37,402 bases of DNA, taken from Thermoanaerobaculia bacterium (GTDB taxonomy: Bacteria; Acidobacteriota; Thermoanaerobaculia; Multivoradales; JAHEKO01). Below the pieces are notes generated by a model. The model made no database searches, had not been told where the DNA came from, and was given only the letters and a program-made list of their open reading frames with translations. Location of the stretch: the NCBI GenBank assembly GCA_945787635.1, contig CALZIK010000128.1, positions 1 to 37,402 on the forward strand, read 5' to 3'. Shown here one piece after another: positions 17,683 through 25,702 of the stretch. Position 1 is the stretch's first letter. Every line of letters begins with the position of its first letter. Made by a program: the position numbers and the translations under genes.

Positions 17683-18465
17683 ATGTTGAAGAGACTAACG
17701 CAGAGATCGGTGCCTTTGTTGGCAGCGATCGTTCTGGCGACGCCGGTTTCGGCGCAGCTCAATCGCTTCGCGCAGGGTTTCAACTCGGCGATGCCCGAGG
17801 GGACCTGGCCCGAGGCGGTGATGTGCGGCGAGCCCTTTACGGTCGACGTCACGATGACCAACCCGCACCGGGCGCCGTGGACCGAGGCGGAGTTCCACAA
17901 GCTGGGGCCGCTCATGGGCGACAAAGAGCCCTTCCGACCGGACGGCCTCCGGGTCAAGATGCCGGACGGCACCAGCGTTCCCTACGGCGGCAAGCACACT
18001 TTTACTCTCGAGCTGACCGCTCCCGAGGAGGCGGGCACCTACGAGACCCAGTGGTCGATGATGCAGAAGGGCGAGCCCTACGGCATTCCGATCAAGAAGT
18101 CGATCCGTGTCTACTGCGACCACGTCGAGCTCGGGCGAGCGCTGTTTCCAGAAGAGGTCGCCTGCGGCGAGTCCTTCACCGCGGAGGTCCGGATGAAGAA
18201 CGCGGGCAAGTCGGCCTGGACCGAGGCCAGGTTCTACAAGTTGGGGCCGGTGATGGGCGAGAAGGAGCCGTTTCGACCCGACGGGCACAAGTTCAAGATG
18301 CCGGACGGCACCGAAGTAGTCCCGGGCGATAAGTACGTCTTCGAGCTCGAGCTGACCGCCCCTGCGACCAACGGCACCTACGAGACCAAGTGGGTGATGA
18401 TGCAGGGCGGCACACCCTTCGGCGAGGAGATCTCGAGGACCATCCAGGTCAAGTGCAAGAGATAG
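17683..18465 (+). CDS. Secreted protein of two tandem NBR1-type Ig-like domains
   Basis: A 260-residue exported protein: a signal peptide (LTQRSVPLLAAIVLATPVSA) followed by two homologous domains of about 113 residues each. Both contain the CGE start strand, a central W-T-E-A motif followed by KLGP, EKEPFRPDG or DKEPFRPDG, KMPDGT and the closing GTYET-x-W-x-MMQ. This pattern (paired Trp strands, PGxxxxFxxxLTAP) matches the NBR1-Ig-like domain, a four-tryptophan beta sandwich. Each copy carries Cys residues near its ends, which could form disulfides. The start ATG is at 17683 after a 159-bp gap from the kinase gene in which no clear promoter was recognised. A strong terminator follows. The function is unknown; in bacteria these domains occur on cell-surface and carbohydrate-related proteins. 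Confidence 0.8.
   Translation: MLKRLTQRSVPLLAAIVLATPVSAQLNRFAQGFNSAMPEGTWPEAVMCGEPFTVDVTMTNPHRAPWTEAEFHKLGPLMGDKEPFRPDGLRVKMPDGTSVPYGGKHTFTLELTAPEEAGTYETQWSMMQKGEPYGIPIKKSIRVYCDHVELGRALFPEEVACGESFTAEVRMKNAGKSAWTEARFYKLGPVMGEKEPFRPDGHKFKMPDGTEVVPGDKYVFELELTAPATNGTYETKWVMMQGGTPFGEEISRTIQVKCKR
17788..18456 (+). repeat. Tandem in-frame duplication, period 339 bp
   Basis: Two DNA copies (about 17788-18117 and 18127-18456) encode the two NBR1-type domains. Landmark words recur at a fixed offset of 339 bases (113 codons), for example TGCGGCGAG at 17824 and 18163, and AAGATGCCGGACGGCACC at 17956 and 18295. The high nucleotide similarity suggests a fairly recent or gene-converted duplication. Confidence 0.85.
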
Positions 18466-18495
18466 CCCGGGTAGCGACCGCACGCGCGGTGCGCC

Positions 18496-18524
18496 AAGGC
18501 GGAGCTCGGCTCCGCCTTTTTTTT
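18496..18524 (+). terminator. Intrinsic (rho-independent) terminator
   Basis: A perfect 10-bp stem (AAGGCGGAGC / GCTCCGCCTT) with a TCG loop is followed by eight T residues (18517-18524), 30 bases after the NBR1-type gene. This is the clearest intrinsic terminator in the window. It acts on the plus strand and also separates this gene from the convergent oxidoreductase gene. Confidence 0.92.
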
Positions 18525-18535
18525 GCGAGCGCTAC

Positions 18536-19618
18536 TCAGGCTCGCCGCGTCTCGAGTCCCCCTACCGTAACCCCCTCGAGGTTGTCGACGAAGTCCGAGC
18601 CGAAGGCCTGAGACGGCGTCCATGCGCCGGGCGGTACATCTCCCTCGAGCACCCGACGGGCGCATTCGACCGATGAGACCGCGGTGAACGCGTAGCCCTC
18701 CGGTGTCTCCAGAGTCGAGCTGACGCGCTCGCCGGAAGGGTTCGCGACTTCGCCCCAGAGGAAGGTGCGCGCGGAGTTCCTGGTTTCCGAGTCCGGCCCG
18801 GTCACGGTCTTGTCGATTCGCCACTCGAGGAAGCGCTTCACGGCCCGCAATCCGGCGAGCGGCAGGAAGGCCCGGAGCCGCCGCGCCCGCCGGATGGCCG
18901 CCGGTGACTGCCCGGTGTAGACCCGGATGTTGGGAATCCCGGTGGAATGAAACGCCGTCGACACGTCTCCCCACGGAATGGTCATCGCCCACCGGGGACC
19001 GCAAGAGAACTCGATCTCCTTCGCGTCCCAGGCGAGGGGCACGGGTCTGATCCGGCCGTCCTTGCGGATGGCCCCGGCATCGGGAAGCGCCGCGATCATG
19101 GTCTTGAGCGTGCCCCGGCTGGCCGAGCCCCCGCTCGCGGTGAAGGCGAGCTCGAGGTGGGTCGCATCGGGCAGGGCTTGCGACAGCCGGGCCGCCAGGC
19201 AGTCGGTCGGCACAACGTCGAAGCCGACCCCGGGCATAAGCGCGATGCCGGCGTTCTCGGCTTCTCGGTGCCGCGCGAGCACGCTCTCGAAGACCGCGAT
19301 CTCGCCGGTGATGTCGAGATAGTGGGCTCCGGTTGCAAGGCAGGCCGCGACCATCGGGGCGCTGGTGCGAACGAAGGGTCCGGCGCAGTGCAGCACGCAA
19401 TCGACGTCCTGGAGCGTGCGCTCGAGCCCTCTGCGATCGGCGAGGTCGGCCGAACGCCAGGGCAGGTCGTGCTCACCGGCCATCGCCTCGACGCGCTCTG
19501 GGCTCCGGCCCGCGAGGATCGGCGTCATTCCCCGCCGCCGGGCCTCCTCGACCGTCAACCGGCCGGTGTAGCCGGTCGCGCCGTAGATCATCCAGTTCAA
19601 AACCGCCACGAGGAGCAT
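18536..19618 (-). CDS. Saccharopine dehydrogenase-like NAD(P)-binding oxidoreductase
   Basis: A 360-residue cytoplasmic protein of the saccharopine dehydrogenase NADP-binding family, close to the trans-acting enoyl reductase branch. The N-terminal Rossmann motif is MIYGATGYTGRLTVEEARRR, then PILAGRSPERVEAMA and DVDCVLHCAGPFVRTSAPMV. The middle contains HYLDITGEIAVFESVLARH and GFDVVPTDCLAARL, both typical of the family, and the C-terminal part has VSSVECARRVL. The ATG at 19618 is used. The core motif begins only ten residues later, so a slightly later start is possible. It is divergent from yceH across 27 bp, so promoters must overlap the starts. The substrate is not known. Confidence 0.88.
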   Translation of the reverse strand: MLLVAVLNWMIYGATGYTGRLTVEEARRRGMTPILAGRSPERVEAMAGEHDLPWRSADLADRRGLERTLQDVDCVLHCAGPFVRTSAPMVAACLATGAHYLDITGEIAVFESVLARHREAENAGIALMPGVGFDVVPTDCLAARLSQALPDATHLELAFTASGGSASRGTLKTMIAALPDAGAIRKDGRIRPVPLAWDAKEIEFSCGPRWAMTIPWGDVSTAFHSTGIPNIRVYTGQSPAAIRRARRLRAFLPLAGLRAVKRFLEWRIDKTVTGPDSETRNSARTFLWGEVANPSGERVSSTLETPEGYAFTAVSSVECARRVLEGDVPPGAWTPSQAFGSDFVDNLEGVTVGGLETRRA

Positions 19619-19645
19619 TGTAGTTCGGGTAAGGTATCCCGGATC

Positions 19646-20287
19646 ATGAAGATCATCGACGATCTCGACCCGGTCCAGACCCGCGTTTTGGGAGCTCTCT
19701 TGGAGAAGGAGCAGGCGACGCCTGACTACTACCCTTTGACGGTCAACGCTCTGATCGCCGCCTGCAATCAGAAGAGCAACCGCGAGCCGGTGACCGAGCT
19801 CACCGAAACCGAGATCGTCGAGACCCTGGACGGCCTGGCCGCCGACACGCTCGTCTGGCGCAGCGACGGAGCGCGGGTCGAGCGCTGGCGCCAGTCGATC
19901 AGCCGCAGGCTCGAGCTCGACCCCGAGGAGAGGGCGGTCCTGACGCTGCTCATGCTGCGTGGACCCCAGACCGTCGGCGAGCTGCGTACGCGCAGCTCAC
20001 GCCTCCATCAATTCGAGAGCCTGAGCGAGATCGAGCAAGCGCTCGATCGACTACGCACCGAAGGGCGTGAGCTGGTCGTCGAGCTACCGCGCCGTCCGGG
20101 ACAGAAAGAGAATCGCTGGGCCCAGGTCCTGAGCGGCCCGGTCGAGGAGCCGGCGCCTGCAGTCGGAGCGCCGACCCGCTCGAGGCTCCCAGGGCTCGAG
20201 GAGCGGATCGCCTCTCTCGAGTCCCGGGTCGAGGAACTGGCCGCGCGGCTCGAGCGCCTCGGCGCCCCGGGCGATAGTCGCGACTGA
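19646..20287 (+). CDS. yceH: YceH family protein (DUF480)
   Basis: A 213-residue cytoplasmic protein of the YceH/DUF480 family. The signature opening LDPVQTRVLGALLEKEQATP is followed by DYYPLTVNALIAACNQKSNR and EPVTELTE, and in the second half LMLRGPQTVGELRTRSSRLH. The fold is two winged-helix domains. The C-terminal 45 residues (LEERIASLESRVEELAARLE) form a coiled-coil extension. The frame stays open far upstream, but the ATG at 19646 is the right start because the family begins there. Its molecular role is unknown. Confidence 0.93.
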   Translation: MKIIDDLDPVQTRVLGALLEKEQATPDYYPLTVNALIAACNQKSNREPVTELTETEIVETLDGLAADTLVWRSDGARVERWRQSISRRLELDPEERAVLTLLMLRGPQTVGELRTRSSRLHQFESLSEIEQALDRLRTEGRELVVELPRRPGQKENRWAQVLSGPVEEPAPAVGAPTRSRLPGLEERIASLESRVEELAARLERLGAPGDSRD

Positions 20288-20295
20288 TCAGCCGA

Positions 20296-20562
20296 TCAGA
20301 CGCCGAAGTCCTCCGGGGGCACTCCGAGGAGATCGCAGAGAGCTCGGACCGTGCTCGGTGAGAGGGCCTCGTCGCCGTCCATCCTGGTCAGAGAAAGCGA
20401 GGACAGGTCCACGGCGTCCCCGAAGGTGTGCTCGACCTGACGGGCGAACTCGGCGAGCGTGGGGCGCCTCCAATCACGAAGCAGCTTGTCTTCGAACGAG
20501 CGCCGCGGGCGCCGGGGAATGACGCTGGGAAGCGTGTGCTGGAATCCTGTGGATTGGCGCAT
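20296..20562 (-). CDS. Small conserved-looking protein of unknown function (88 aa)
   Basis: An 88-residue frame with a good ribosome-binding site (AGGAAGG about ten bases before the ATG), convergent with yceH and divergent from the rhomboid gene. The N-terminal third is basic (RRPRRSFEDKLLRDWRRPTL). The C-terminal part (SPSTVRALCDLLGVPPEDFGV) could form a short helix-turn-helix-like unit, but I do not recognise a family. It is the only plausible gene in this stretch, and the 156 bp upstream of it hold nothing else I can identify. Confidence 0.55.
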   Translation of the reverse strand: MRQSTGFQHTLPSVIPRRPRRSFEDKLLRDWRRPTLAEFARQVEHTFGDAVDLSSLSLTRMDGDEALSPSTVRALCDLLGVPPEDFGV

Positions 20563-20718
20563 GATGCTGCTCCCTTCCTTCTCATGAATACGGGGCTTCG
20601 GCGAAGCGGGCTCTCTTGCTAGATCTGATCTGGACGCGGTTCATGTAGCTGAGCCGCGCCTTCACCTCTGTAGTTTGAACTTGCATATTGCGGGCCAGCC
20701 TCCGACAATCAGCCCGCG

Positions 20719-21483
20719 ATGATCCCGATTCGAGACGAGAATCCGACCCTCCGGCCACCGTACGCGACGCTGGCGCTCGTGGCCGCGAACGTTGTTGTAT
20801 GGCTCGTGATCCAGGGAGGCGGTCTCGGACCGGTCCTGGCCGAGTCGATCTGCAGCTACGGCCTCATCCCGGGAGAGCTTCTGGGCAAGCTTCCCTCAGG
20901 CTCGGCGATCCAACTCGGCGGTGGACTCCTCTGCCCGGTGGACGCCTCGGGAGCCTGGTGGACCGCGGTCAGCTCGATGTTCATGCACGGTGGTTGGATG
21001 CATCTGATTGGCAATCTCTGGTTTCTGTGGGTTTTCGGAAACAACGTCGAGGACGTGATGGGGCGAGCCAAGTTCGTCGTCTTCTATCTGCTCTGCGGCT
21101 TTGCCGCCGATGCGGCGCAAATCCTGTCGAACCCGGACAGCGCGATTCCAATGGTCGGAGCCTCGGGCGCGATCGGCGGCGTGATGGGCGCTTATGCCGT
21201 GCTTTTTCCCAAGGTCCGGGTGCACACCCTCCTGATTCTGGGATTCCTGGTGCGGATGATCAGCGTGCCGGCTTGGGGAATGCTGGGTTATTGGTTCGGC
21301 TTTCAGGTGATCATGGGTCTGCCCAGCCTCGGCAGTGAAGCGGGTGGGGTTGCGTTCTGGGCTCACGTCGGCGGATTCTTGGCGGGCGTGGTCCTGGTTC
21401 TCGCGTTCCGGAGTCCGCGTCTGGTCGCTGCCCACCGCCGCCTGACCTCGCGCTCCGCGCCGCAATTCCGCGGTTGGCCGTGA
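20719..21483 (+). CDS. Rhomboid family intramembrane serine protease
   Basis: A 254-residue membrane protein with about six to seven transmembrane segments. Rhomboid landmarks are all present: the FMHGGWMHLIGNLWFLWVFG segment (HxxxN motif), the catalytic serine in VGASGAIGGVMGAY, and the catalytic histidine in AHVGGFLAGVV near the last helix. The N-terminus MIPIRDENPTLRPPYATLAL is typical of the bacterial single-domain form. The start ATG is at 20719. It is likely followed in the same transcript by the RarD-type gene 20 bases downstream. Substrates are unknown. Confidence 0.94.
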   Translation: MIPIRDENPTLRPPYATLALVAANVVVWLVIQGGGLGPVLAESICSYGLIPGELLGKLPSGSAIQLGGGLLCPVDASGAWWTAVSSMFMHGGWMHLIGNLWFLWVFGNNVEDVMGRAKFVVFYLLCGFAADAAQILSNPDSAIPMVGASGAIGGVMGAYAVLFPKVRVHTLLILGFLVRMISVPAWGMLGYWFGFQVIMGLPSLGSEAGGVAFWAHVGGFLAGVVLVLAFRSPRLVAAHRRLTSRSAPQFRGWP

Positions 21484-21503
21484 TGCGCGGGCGCTAGAGC
21501 CCC

Positions 21504-22397
21504 TTGCGAACCGATCCGAGAGGCCTGGCGCTCACCCTGGGCGCGTTCCTGATCTGGGGCCTGAGCCCGGTGTTCTGGAAGCTTCTGATCGCCGTTCCTT
21601 CAAGTCAATTGCTCGCCCACCGAATCCTGTGGGCGGCGCTCATGCTGCTCGTGCTGATGTTCGTCCAGAGCCGTTGGAGCGAGGTGCGCCGGGTGCTCGG
21701 CTCGCGCAGGGTGGTTCTGACACTCCTGGCCACGACCTTTCTTATCGGCTCGAACTGGCTGCTCTACATCTGGGCGATCGTCAGCGACCGGATTCTCCAG
21801 GCCAGTCTCGGCTATTACATCAATCCCCTGGTCACCGTGGTGCTCGCGATGGTCTTCGTCAAGGAGCGGCTCAATCGCACGCAATGGTGGTGCATCGCCC
21901 TGGCATCGGCCGGAATCACGCTGCTGGTGTGGAGACAGAGCGAGTTACCGTGGATCGCGTTGGTTCTCGCGGTGACCTTCGGTTTCTACGGTCTGCTGCG
22001 CAAACAGGTAGGAGCCGAGGCGGAGGTCGGGCTCTTCGTCGAGACCTCGGTGCTCCTACCCTTGGTCCTCGGCTATCTGATCTGGCTCGAGAAGACGGGC
22101 CTGGGTGCGATGGGGCACAGCGGCGTCGCCATCGACGCGCTGTTGGTCGCCTCGGGTCTGATCACCGCGGTGCCGCTTCTGCTCTTCACCCACGGCGCCC
22201 GGAGAATTCCACTCTCGACCGTGGGGTTTCTTCAGTTCTTCGCTCCGACTCTTCAGTTTTTGCTGGCGGTCTTTCTCTATCGGGAGCCGTTCACGGCGAT
22301 GCACTTGGCGGCGTTTTCGCTCATCTGGGCGTCTCTTGCGCTTTTCAGCTGGGATCTTCGCCGGCGATGGCGCAGGCGCCGGCTGCCAGCGATCTGA
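21504..22397 (+). CDS. rarD: EamA family transporter, RarD type
   Basis: A 297-residue protein with ten hydrophobic segments in two EamA repeats (drug/metabolite transporter superfamily). RarD-specific features are the opening GAFLIWGLSPVFWKLL, the stretch SNWLLYIWAIVSDRILQASL followed by GYYINPLVTVVL, and the late LLLFTHGARRIPLSTVGFLQ and FAPTLQFLLAVFLYREPF. The predicted start is TTG at 21504; no ATG is available in frame before the first membrane helix. It is 20 bases downstream of the rhomboid gene and ends one base before the stop of the convergent CPBP gene. RarD is named for chloramphenicol sensitivity, but its natural substrate is unknown. Confidence 0.93.
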   Translation: MRTDPRGLALTLGAFLIWGLSPVFWKLLIAVPSSQLLAHRILWAALMLLVLMFVQSRWSEVRRVLGSRRVVLTLLATTFLIGSNWLLYIWAIVSDRILQASLGYYINPLVTVVLAMVFVKERLNRTQWWCIALASAGITLLVWRQSELPWIALVLAVTFGFYGLLRKQVGAEAEVGLFVETSVLLPLVLGYLIWLEKTGLGAMGHSGVAIDALLVASGLITAVPLLLFTHGARRIPLSTVGFLQFFAPTLQFLLAVFLYREPFTAMHLAAFSLIWASLALFSWDLRRRWRRRRLPAI

Positions 22398-22398
22398 G

Positions 22399-23259
22399 CT
22401 AGCCCGCGAACGCGACTTGAGGCAGCAGGATGATGCCGTGCGCGATGGAACTGGCAAACACCGCGCCGGTCTTCGCGCGGACGAATCCGAAGATGCAGCC
22501 GACGGCGCCGGTCCAGAGCGCCCATGGCCAATCACCGCCGGTCGAACTCATGATCGGGTGGAAGAGACCAAAGAGCACGCCCGCAACCAGCAGCCCCGGG
22601 CCGAAGCTGGTGTGGAACAGGCGGTAGGTTGTCCCAAAGACATCGTCGAGTCGTCCCTGTAGGTAGCCGCGAAAGAAGAACTCTTCGAGAAGCGCCACGA
22701 AGAGCAGCACGTAGATCGTCCGGGTCAAGAGCGGCGCCCGGGCGTGAACCAGGGCACCGACTGCGAGGCCCGCGGCGAGGGCGCCCGCGTAGAGGAGCAC
22801 CGAATGCGCGCCAACGGCCTGTGGAGCAAGCGAAGGCCGCTTGGAGATCGTCCACAGCGCCAGAAGCCCGGCGAGGGCGAAGCCCGAGGCTAGGATTCCC
22901 GCGCCGGGCCAGCTCTTGGGCTCGAGCCCGAGGCTCATGGTCACCGGAAAAAGCATCGTGGCCGGAAGCAGAACGCTTCCGACGATCGCGCCGACCTTGG
23001 CGTGGTAGCCGAGTCTGTTGCTCGCCAGAGCGTAGCTGTTCGAACCGGTGCCACTTCGCAGAAGGGCGACGGCCGGCAGTGCCAGAAAGAGAAGACCGTT
23101 TGAGAGAAAAGAAGCGCCCAGCTTGGCCTGCTGCCAGTCCATGAATCCGGTGCTTCGGAAAGTGCGGCCGATGATGACGAAGCTCACGAGCACGGCAACG
23201 ACCTCGACCAGGGCCGGCACCCTGCGCGTCTCGGACGGAGGATCGGTCATTCGGCCCAT
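22399..23259 (-). CDS. CPBP family intramembrane metalloprotease
   Basis: A 286-residue membrane protein of the CPBP (Abi/CAAX-protease-like) family. The three metal-site motifs are seen in order: LLEEFFFRGYLQGRLDD (EExxxR), VLFGLFHPI (FxxxH) and ASSIAHGIILL (HxxxN/B-like position). Eight hydrophobic segments are apparent. The ATG at 23259 has AAAGG six bases upstream; ATG at 23250 is an alternative start. It is divergent from the slipin gene across 45 bp. It may act in protein processing or simply be a housekeeping membrane protease; the target is unknown. Confidence 0.9.
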   Translation of the reverse strand: MGRMTDPPSETRRVPALVEVVAVLVSFVIIGRTFRSTGFMDWQQAKLGASFLSNGLLFLALPAVALLRSGTGSNSYALASNRLGYHAKVGAIVGSVLLPATMLFPVTMSLGLEPKSWPGAGILASGFALAGLLALWTISKRPSLAPQAVGAHSVLLYAGALAAGLAVGALVHARAPLLTRTIYVLLFVALLEEFFFRGYLQGRLDDVFGTTYRLFHTSFGPGLLVAGVLFGLFHPIMSSTGGDWPWALWTGAVGCIFGFVRAKTGAVFASSIAHGIILLPQVAFAG

Positions 23260-23304
23260 GCTAACCTTTCGCTCGGCATAACGAATCCCGAAGGAGGCTC
23301 GAAC

Positions 23305-24255
23305 GTGGCCAACATCACGATCGGTAGTGGGACGACGCGCAGCTTGAACACGGTTCAGGCGTTCTTGCGCCTGGTCATTTTCCTGTTCTCGCTGGCCGTG
23401 TTCTTCGGCCTGACCATTCTGCTTTCCGGAATCATGACGGCGGTCGCGCCGTTCTTGGGTCCCGCGACGCTGGCCGTCGGCGGCTTCGTGTCGCTGATCC
23501 TGGCGATCATGGTCAGCCGCACGCTCTACGTCATTCCCGAGTACGAGCGGGTGGTTCTTCTGCGACTGGGCAAGTTCGTCGGGGTCAAGGGCCCGGGGCT
23601 TTTCTGGGTCATCCCCTATCCGCCTTTCTTTCGCTCGGTTGCCGCCATTCTGGACATCCGGGTGCAGACGCGCATCATCAAGGCCGCCGAGACCCTCACC
23701 AGGGACAACGTGCCGGTGGGCACCGAGGCGGTGATCTTCATGCGGGTCGAGGATCCCGAGCGCGCCGCGCTGCGGGTTGCGAACTACAACGAGGCGGTGT
23801 TCCAGGCTGCGAACAGCGCGCTAAAAGACACCGTCGGCACGATGGATCTGAGCGACTTGCTCGGGGATCGGCAGACGGTATCCGACAAGCTCAAGAAGAT
23901 CATCGATTCGGCTGCCGCTTCCTTCGGTGTGGACGTCACCTCGGTCGAGATCACCGACGTTCACGTGCCTGCAGACCTGATCCAAGAGCTGAGCGTGCTC
24001 GCGCAGTCGCGGCGCGCGGCACAAGCCAAGATCGCCGAGGCCGAGGCCGAAAAGCAGATCGCCGAGAAGCTCTCCGAAGCGTCCGAGTCGCTCACCCCGA
24101 GGGCAATGGAGATGTATCGGCTGAACGTTCTCGAGCGCCTCGGCCGCGAGGAAGGCAGCCAAATCGTGGTCTACGGTCTGGGTGGTCGCGGCGACGACAT
24201 GGAGACCACGATCAGCGCCGCGGCCGCCGGCTCGACGGTGGGCCGGCCCGGCTAA
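23305..24255 (+). CDS. Slipin (SPFH/band 7 domain) membrane protein
   Basis: A 316-residue protein of the SPFH/stomatin-prohibitin family. Two hydrophobic stretches (about 20-75) anchor the N-terminus. The SPFH domain (about 78-240) has YVIPEYERVVLLRLGKFVG, KGPGLFWVIPYPPFF, RVQTRIIKAAETLTRDNVPV and VDVTSVEITDVHVPADL. A long charged helix follows (AEAEKQIAEKLSEASE). The start is GTG at 23305, set by an excellent ribosome-binding site (AAGGAGG seven to eight bases upstream). The stop codon region overlaps the stop of the convergent small Cys-rich gene. Slipins organise membrane microdomains and often work with a NfeD-type or protease partner; none is adjacent here except the divergent CPBP protease. 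Confidence 0.94.
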   Translation: MANITIGSGTTRSLNTVQAFLRLVIFLFSLAVFFGLTILLSGIMTAVAPFLGPATLAVGGFVSLILAIMVSRTLYVIPEYERVVLLRLGKFVGVKGPGLFWVIPYPPFFRSVAAILDIRVQTRIIKAAETLTRDNVPVGTEAVIFMRVEDPERAALRVANYNEAVFQAANSALKDTVGTMDLSDLLGDRQTVSDKLKKIIDSAAASFGVDVTSVEITDVHVPADLIQELSVLAQSRRAAQAKIAEAEAEKQIAEKLSEASESLTPRAMEMYRLNVLERLGREEGSQIVVYGLGGRGDDMETTISAAAAGSTVGRPG

Positions 24256-24602
24256 TTCTCGCCGGCCTGCCCGGCCGGGATCTCGAGCGTTTCGAGGTGG
24301 TGGATGAAGTCGTCCACCAGAGCTCGAAGAGAGCCCCAGTTCCTTTCGACGATGCGTTCGCTCATCTCGAGATTGATCGCTCGACATCCGCCGAACTGCT
24401 GAAAGGCCAGACAGCGCTCACAGCGGGTGAGATCGTGAGGCTCTCGCTCGCCGGCAGCTTCGCAAAGAGCGCAGATCGCGTTGACTTCGGTCAGCAGTGC
24501 GATCTCGTCCGGGCGGTCGATCATGCCGCGTATCTTGCGCCACAGAACCAGAGTCTCGTCTCTTGCCGTCTGCCAGCTCATTGATGGCTCCGGACTCTTC
24601 AT
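24252..24602 (-). CDS. Small cysteine-rich protein of unknown function, last gene of the Nxr-like cluster
   Basis: A 116-residue cytoplasmic protein with five cysteines in an ordered pattern: CALC (Cys44, Cys47), CERC (Cys61, Cys64) and Cys73 in FGGC. This pattern would suit a zinc knuckle or an iron-sulfur or redox site. The rest is helical and charged (RDETLVLWRKIRGMIDR, ERNWGSLRALVDDFIHH). I do not recognise a named family. Its ATG overlaps the stop codon of the universal stress protein gene (ATGA), so translation is coupled. Met at position 8 is an alternative start. The position at the end of the oxidoreductase cluster suggests an accessory or electron-carrier or assembly role, which is inference. 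Confidence 0.75.
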   Translation of the reverse strand: MKSPEPSMSWQTARDETLVLWRKIRGMIDRPDEIALLTEVNAICALCEAAGEREPHDLTRCERCLAFQQFGGCRAINLEMSERIVERNWGSLRALVDDFIHHLETLEIPAGQAGEN

Positions 24603-25516
24603 GCCGCCGCCCATTCCGGGGGGTTGCGCCGGGCTGCCGAGGACATGAACCACACCGGGCAGTCCGCGCCGTGGAGGACGCCGAGTGTCGTGGTGCCGAA
24701 TAGAAAACGCTTGAGCGGGCTCTTGCCGTGGGCCGGCATCAGGATAAATAGGGCGCCGAGCTCGCGCGCGGCTTTCACGATCCTCGGTACCGGCTCACCA
24801 ACCACGACGTCCACCGCCATCCGGTGCGCGAACTCGTCAGGGACAAGGGCTTCGAGCTTGCTGCGTAGGGTCTCGATGCCCAGTGGGCCCTCGGGCTCGC
24901 CGGCGAGATTCGACTTGGGCCGCACGACGTGGAGGAGGTGGATGCCATGCGGCATACGGCGCGCCATAGCCAGAGTAGTGTCGAGGCAGGCGCGCGCCCG
25001 GCTGGAGAAATCGTAGGGAACGAGCATCGACATATGCTCGGGCCGGTCCTTGCCGACGCCGAAGACTCTCTCCGGGCGGTAGCTCTCGCCTATGGTCAGC
25101 ACCGTGCACGGTGCCCGAATGATGATTTTTTCGGTGAGTGACTGATGCTCCGCCCCTGAGGGGCCGTGGGTTCCCATGACGATGAGACCGGCCGGCAAGA
25201 CCTTGGCGAGGTGCAGGAGACTGTCGTCGATAGGGCCTCGGGTGAGCTTGGCCTCGTATTCGATACCCTCCGGGATCTTCTTGAACATCTCCTGGATGCG
25301 GCGGACCGCGAGCTCACCCTTTTCTTGCTCTTTCGACTCGTGCTCCTCGGACCACATCCAGCCGACGCCGAGATAGGCCGGCGGCTGGCTCTCGAGATTG
25401 TGCTCGAGGACCAGCTTGGCGTCCGTGCGCCGGCAGATCTCCACGGCGAGTTTCAAGGTTCGCTCTGAAAGGTCGCTGAAGTCGACCGGACAGAGGACGG
25501 TTTCGATCGTGCTCAT
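24599..25516 (-). CDS. Universal stress protein with two UspA domains
   Basis: A 305-residue cytoplasmic protein with two UspA alpha/beta domains in tandem. Domain 1 starts IETVLCPVDFSDLSERTLKL and ends with GLIVMGTHGPSGAEHQSLTE. Domain 2 starts MSMLVPYDFSSRARACLDTT and ends LFILMPAHGKSPLKRFLFG with the ATP-binding-like G-x2-G-x9-G spacing partly kept in each. A longer frame exists upstream, but the ATG at 25516 has a good site (GAGGAAG) and matches the family start. It is 186 bp after the HExxH gene, a gap large enough for its own promoter; only weak GC-rich hairpins are seen there. USPs are common beside respiratory gene clusters in bacteria that face changes of electron acceptor. Confidence 0.9.
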   Translation of the reverse strand: MSTIETVLCPVDFSDLSERTLKLAVEICRRTDAKLVLEHNLESQPPAYLGVGWMWSEEHESKEQEKGELAVRRIQEMFKKIPEGIEYEAKLTRGPIDDSLLHLAKVLPAGLIVMGTHGPSGAEHQSLTEKIIIRAPCTVLTIGESYRPERVFGVGKDRPEHMSMLVPYDFSSRARACLDTTLAMARRMPHGIHLLHVVRPKSNLAGEPEGPLGIETLRSKLEALVPDEFAHRMAVDVVVGEPVPRIVKAARELGALFILMPAHGKSPLKRFLFGTTTLGVLHGADCPVWFMSSAARRNPPEWAAA

Positions 25517-25702
25517 GTAGCTTCCTCGCGAAAGCGGTTTCTCCTGCATCATCACGGAGGCGGCCGTTGCCGCCAACAGCCGCTCGGGTGGGGGACTCGG
25601 CAACCCACCGGGGTGGTGAAGAGGGCCGGATGCGTTACTCGACCGCCGGAGGCGCGTCGATGAGTGGCCCGTTCTTGGCGGGTGTGTGGCGTCGCGAAAC
25701 GG

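Noticed and set aside
18947-19645. Upstream extension of the yceH frame by 233 codons
   Set aside because: The extension lies opposite the saccharopine-dehydrogenase-like gene; the YceH family starts at the ATG at 19646.
25559-25616. Two small hairpins (6-bp and 5-bp arms) in the gap before the USP gene
   Set aside because: Short GC-rich arms without a T-run, expected by chance at this base composition.
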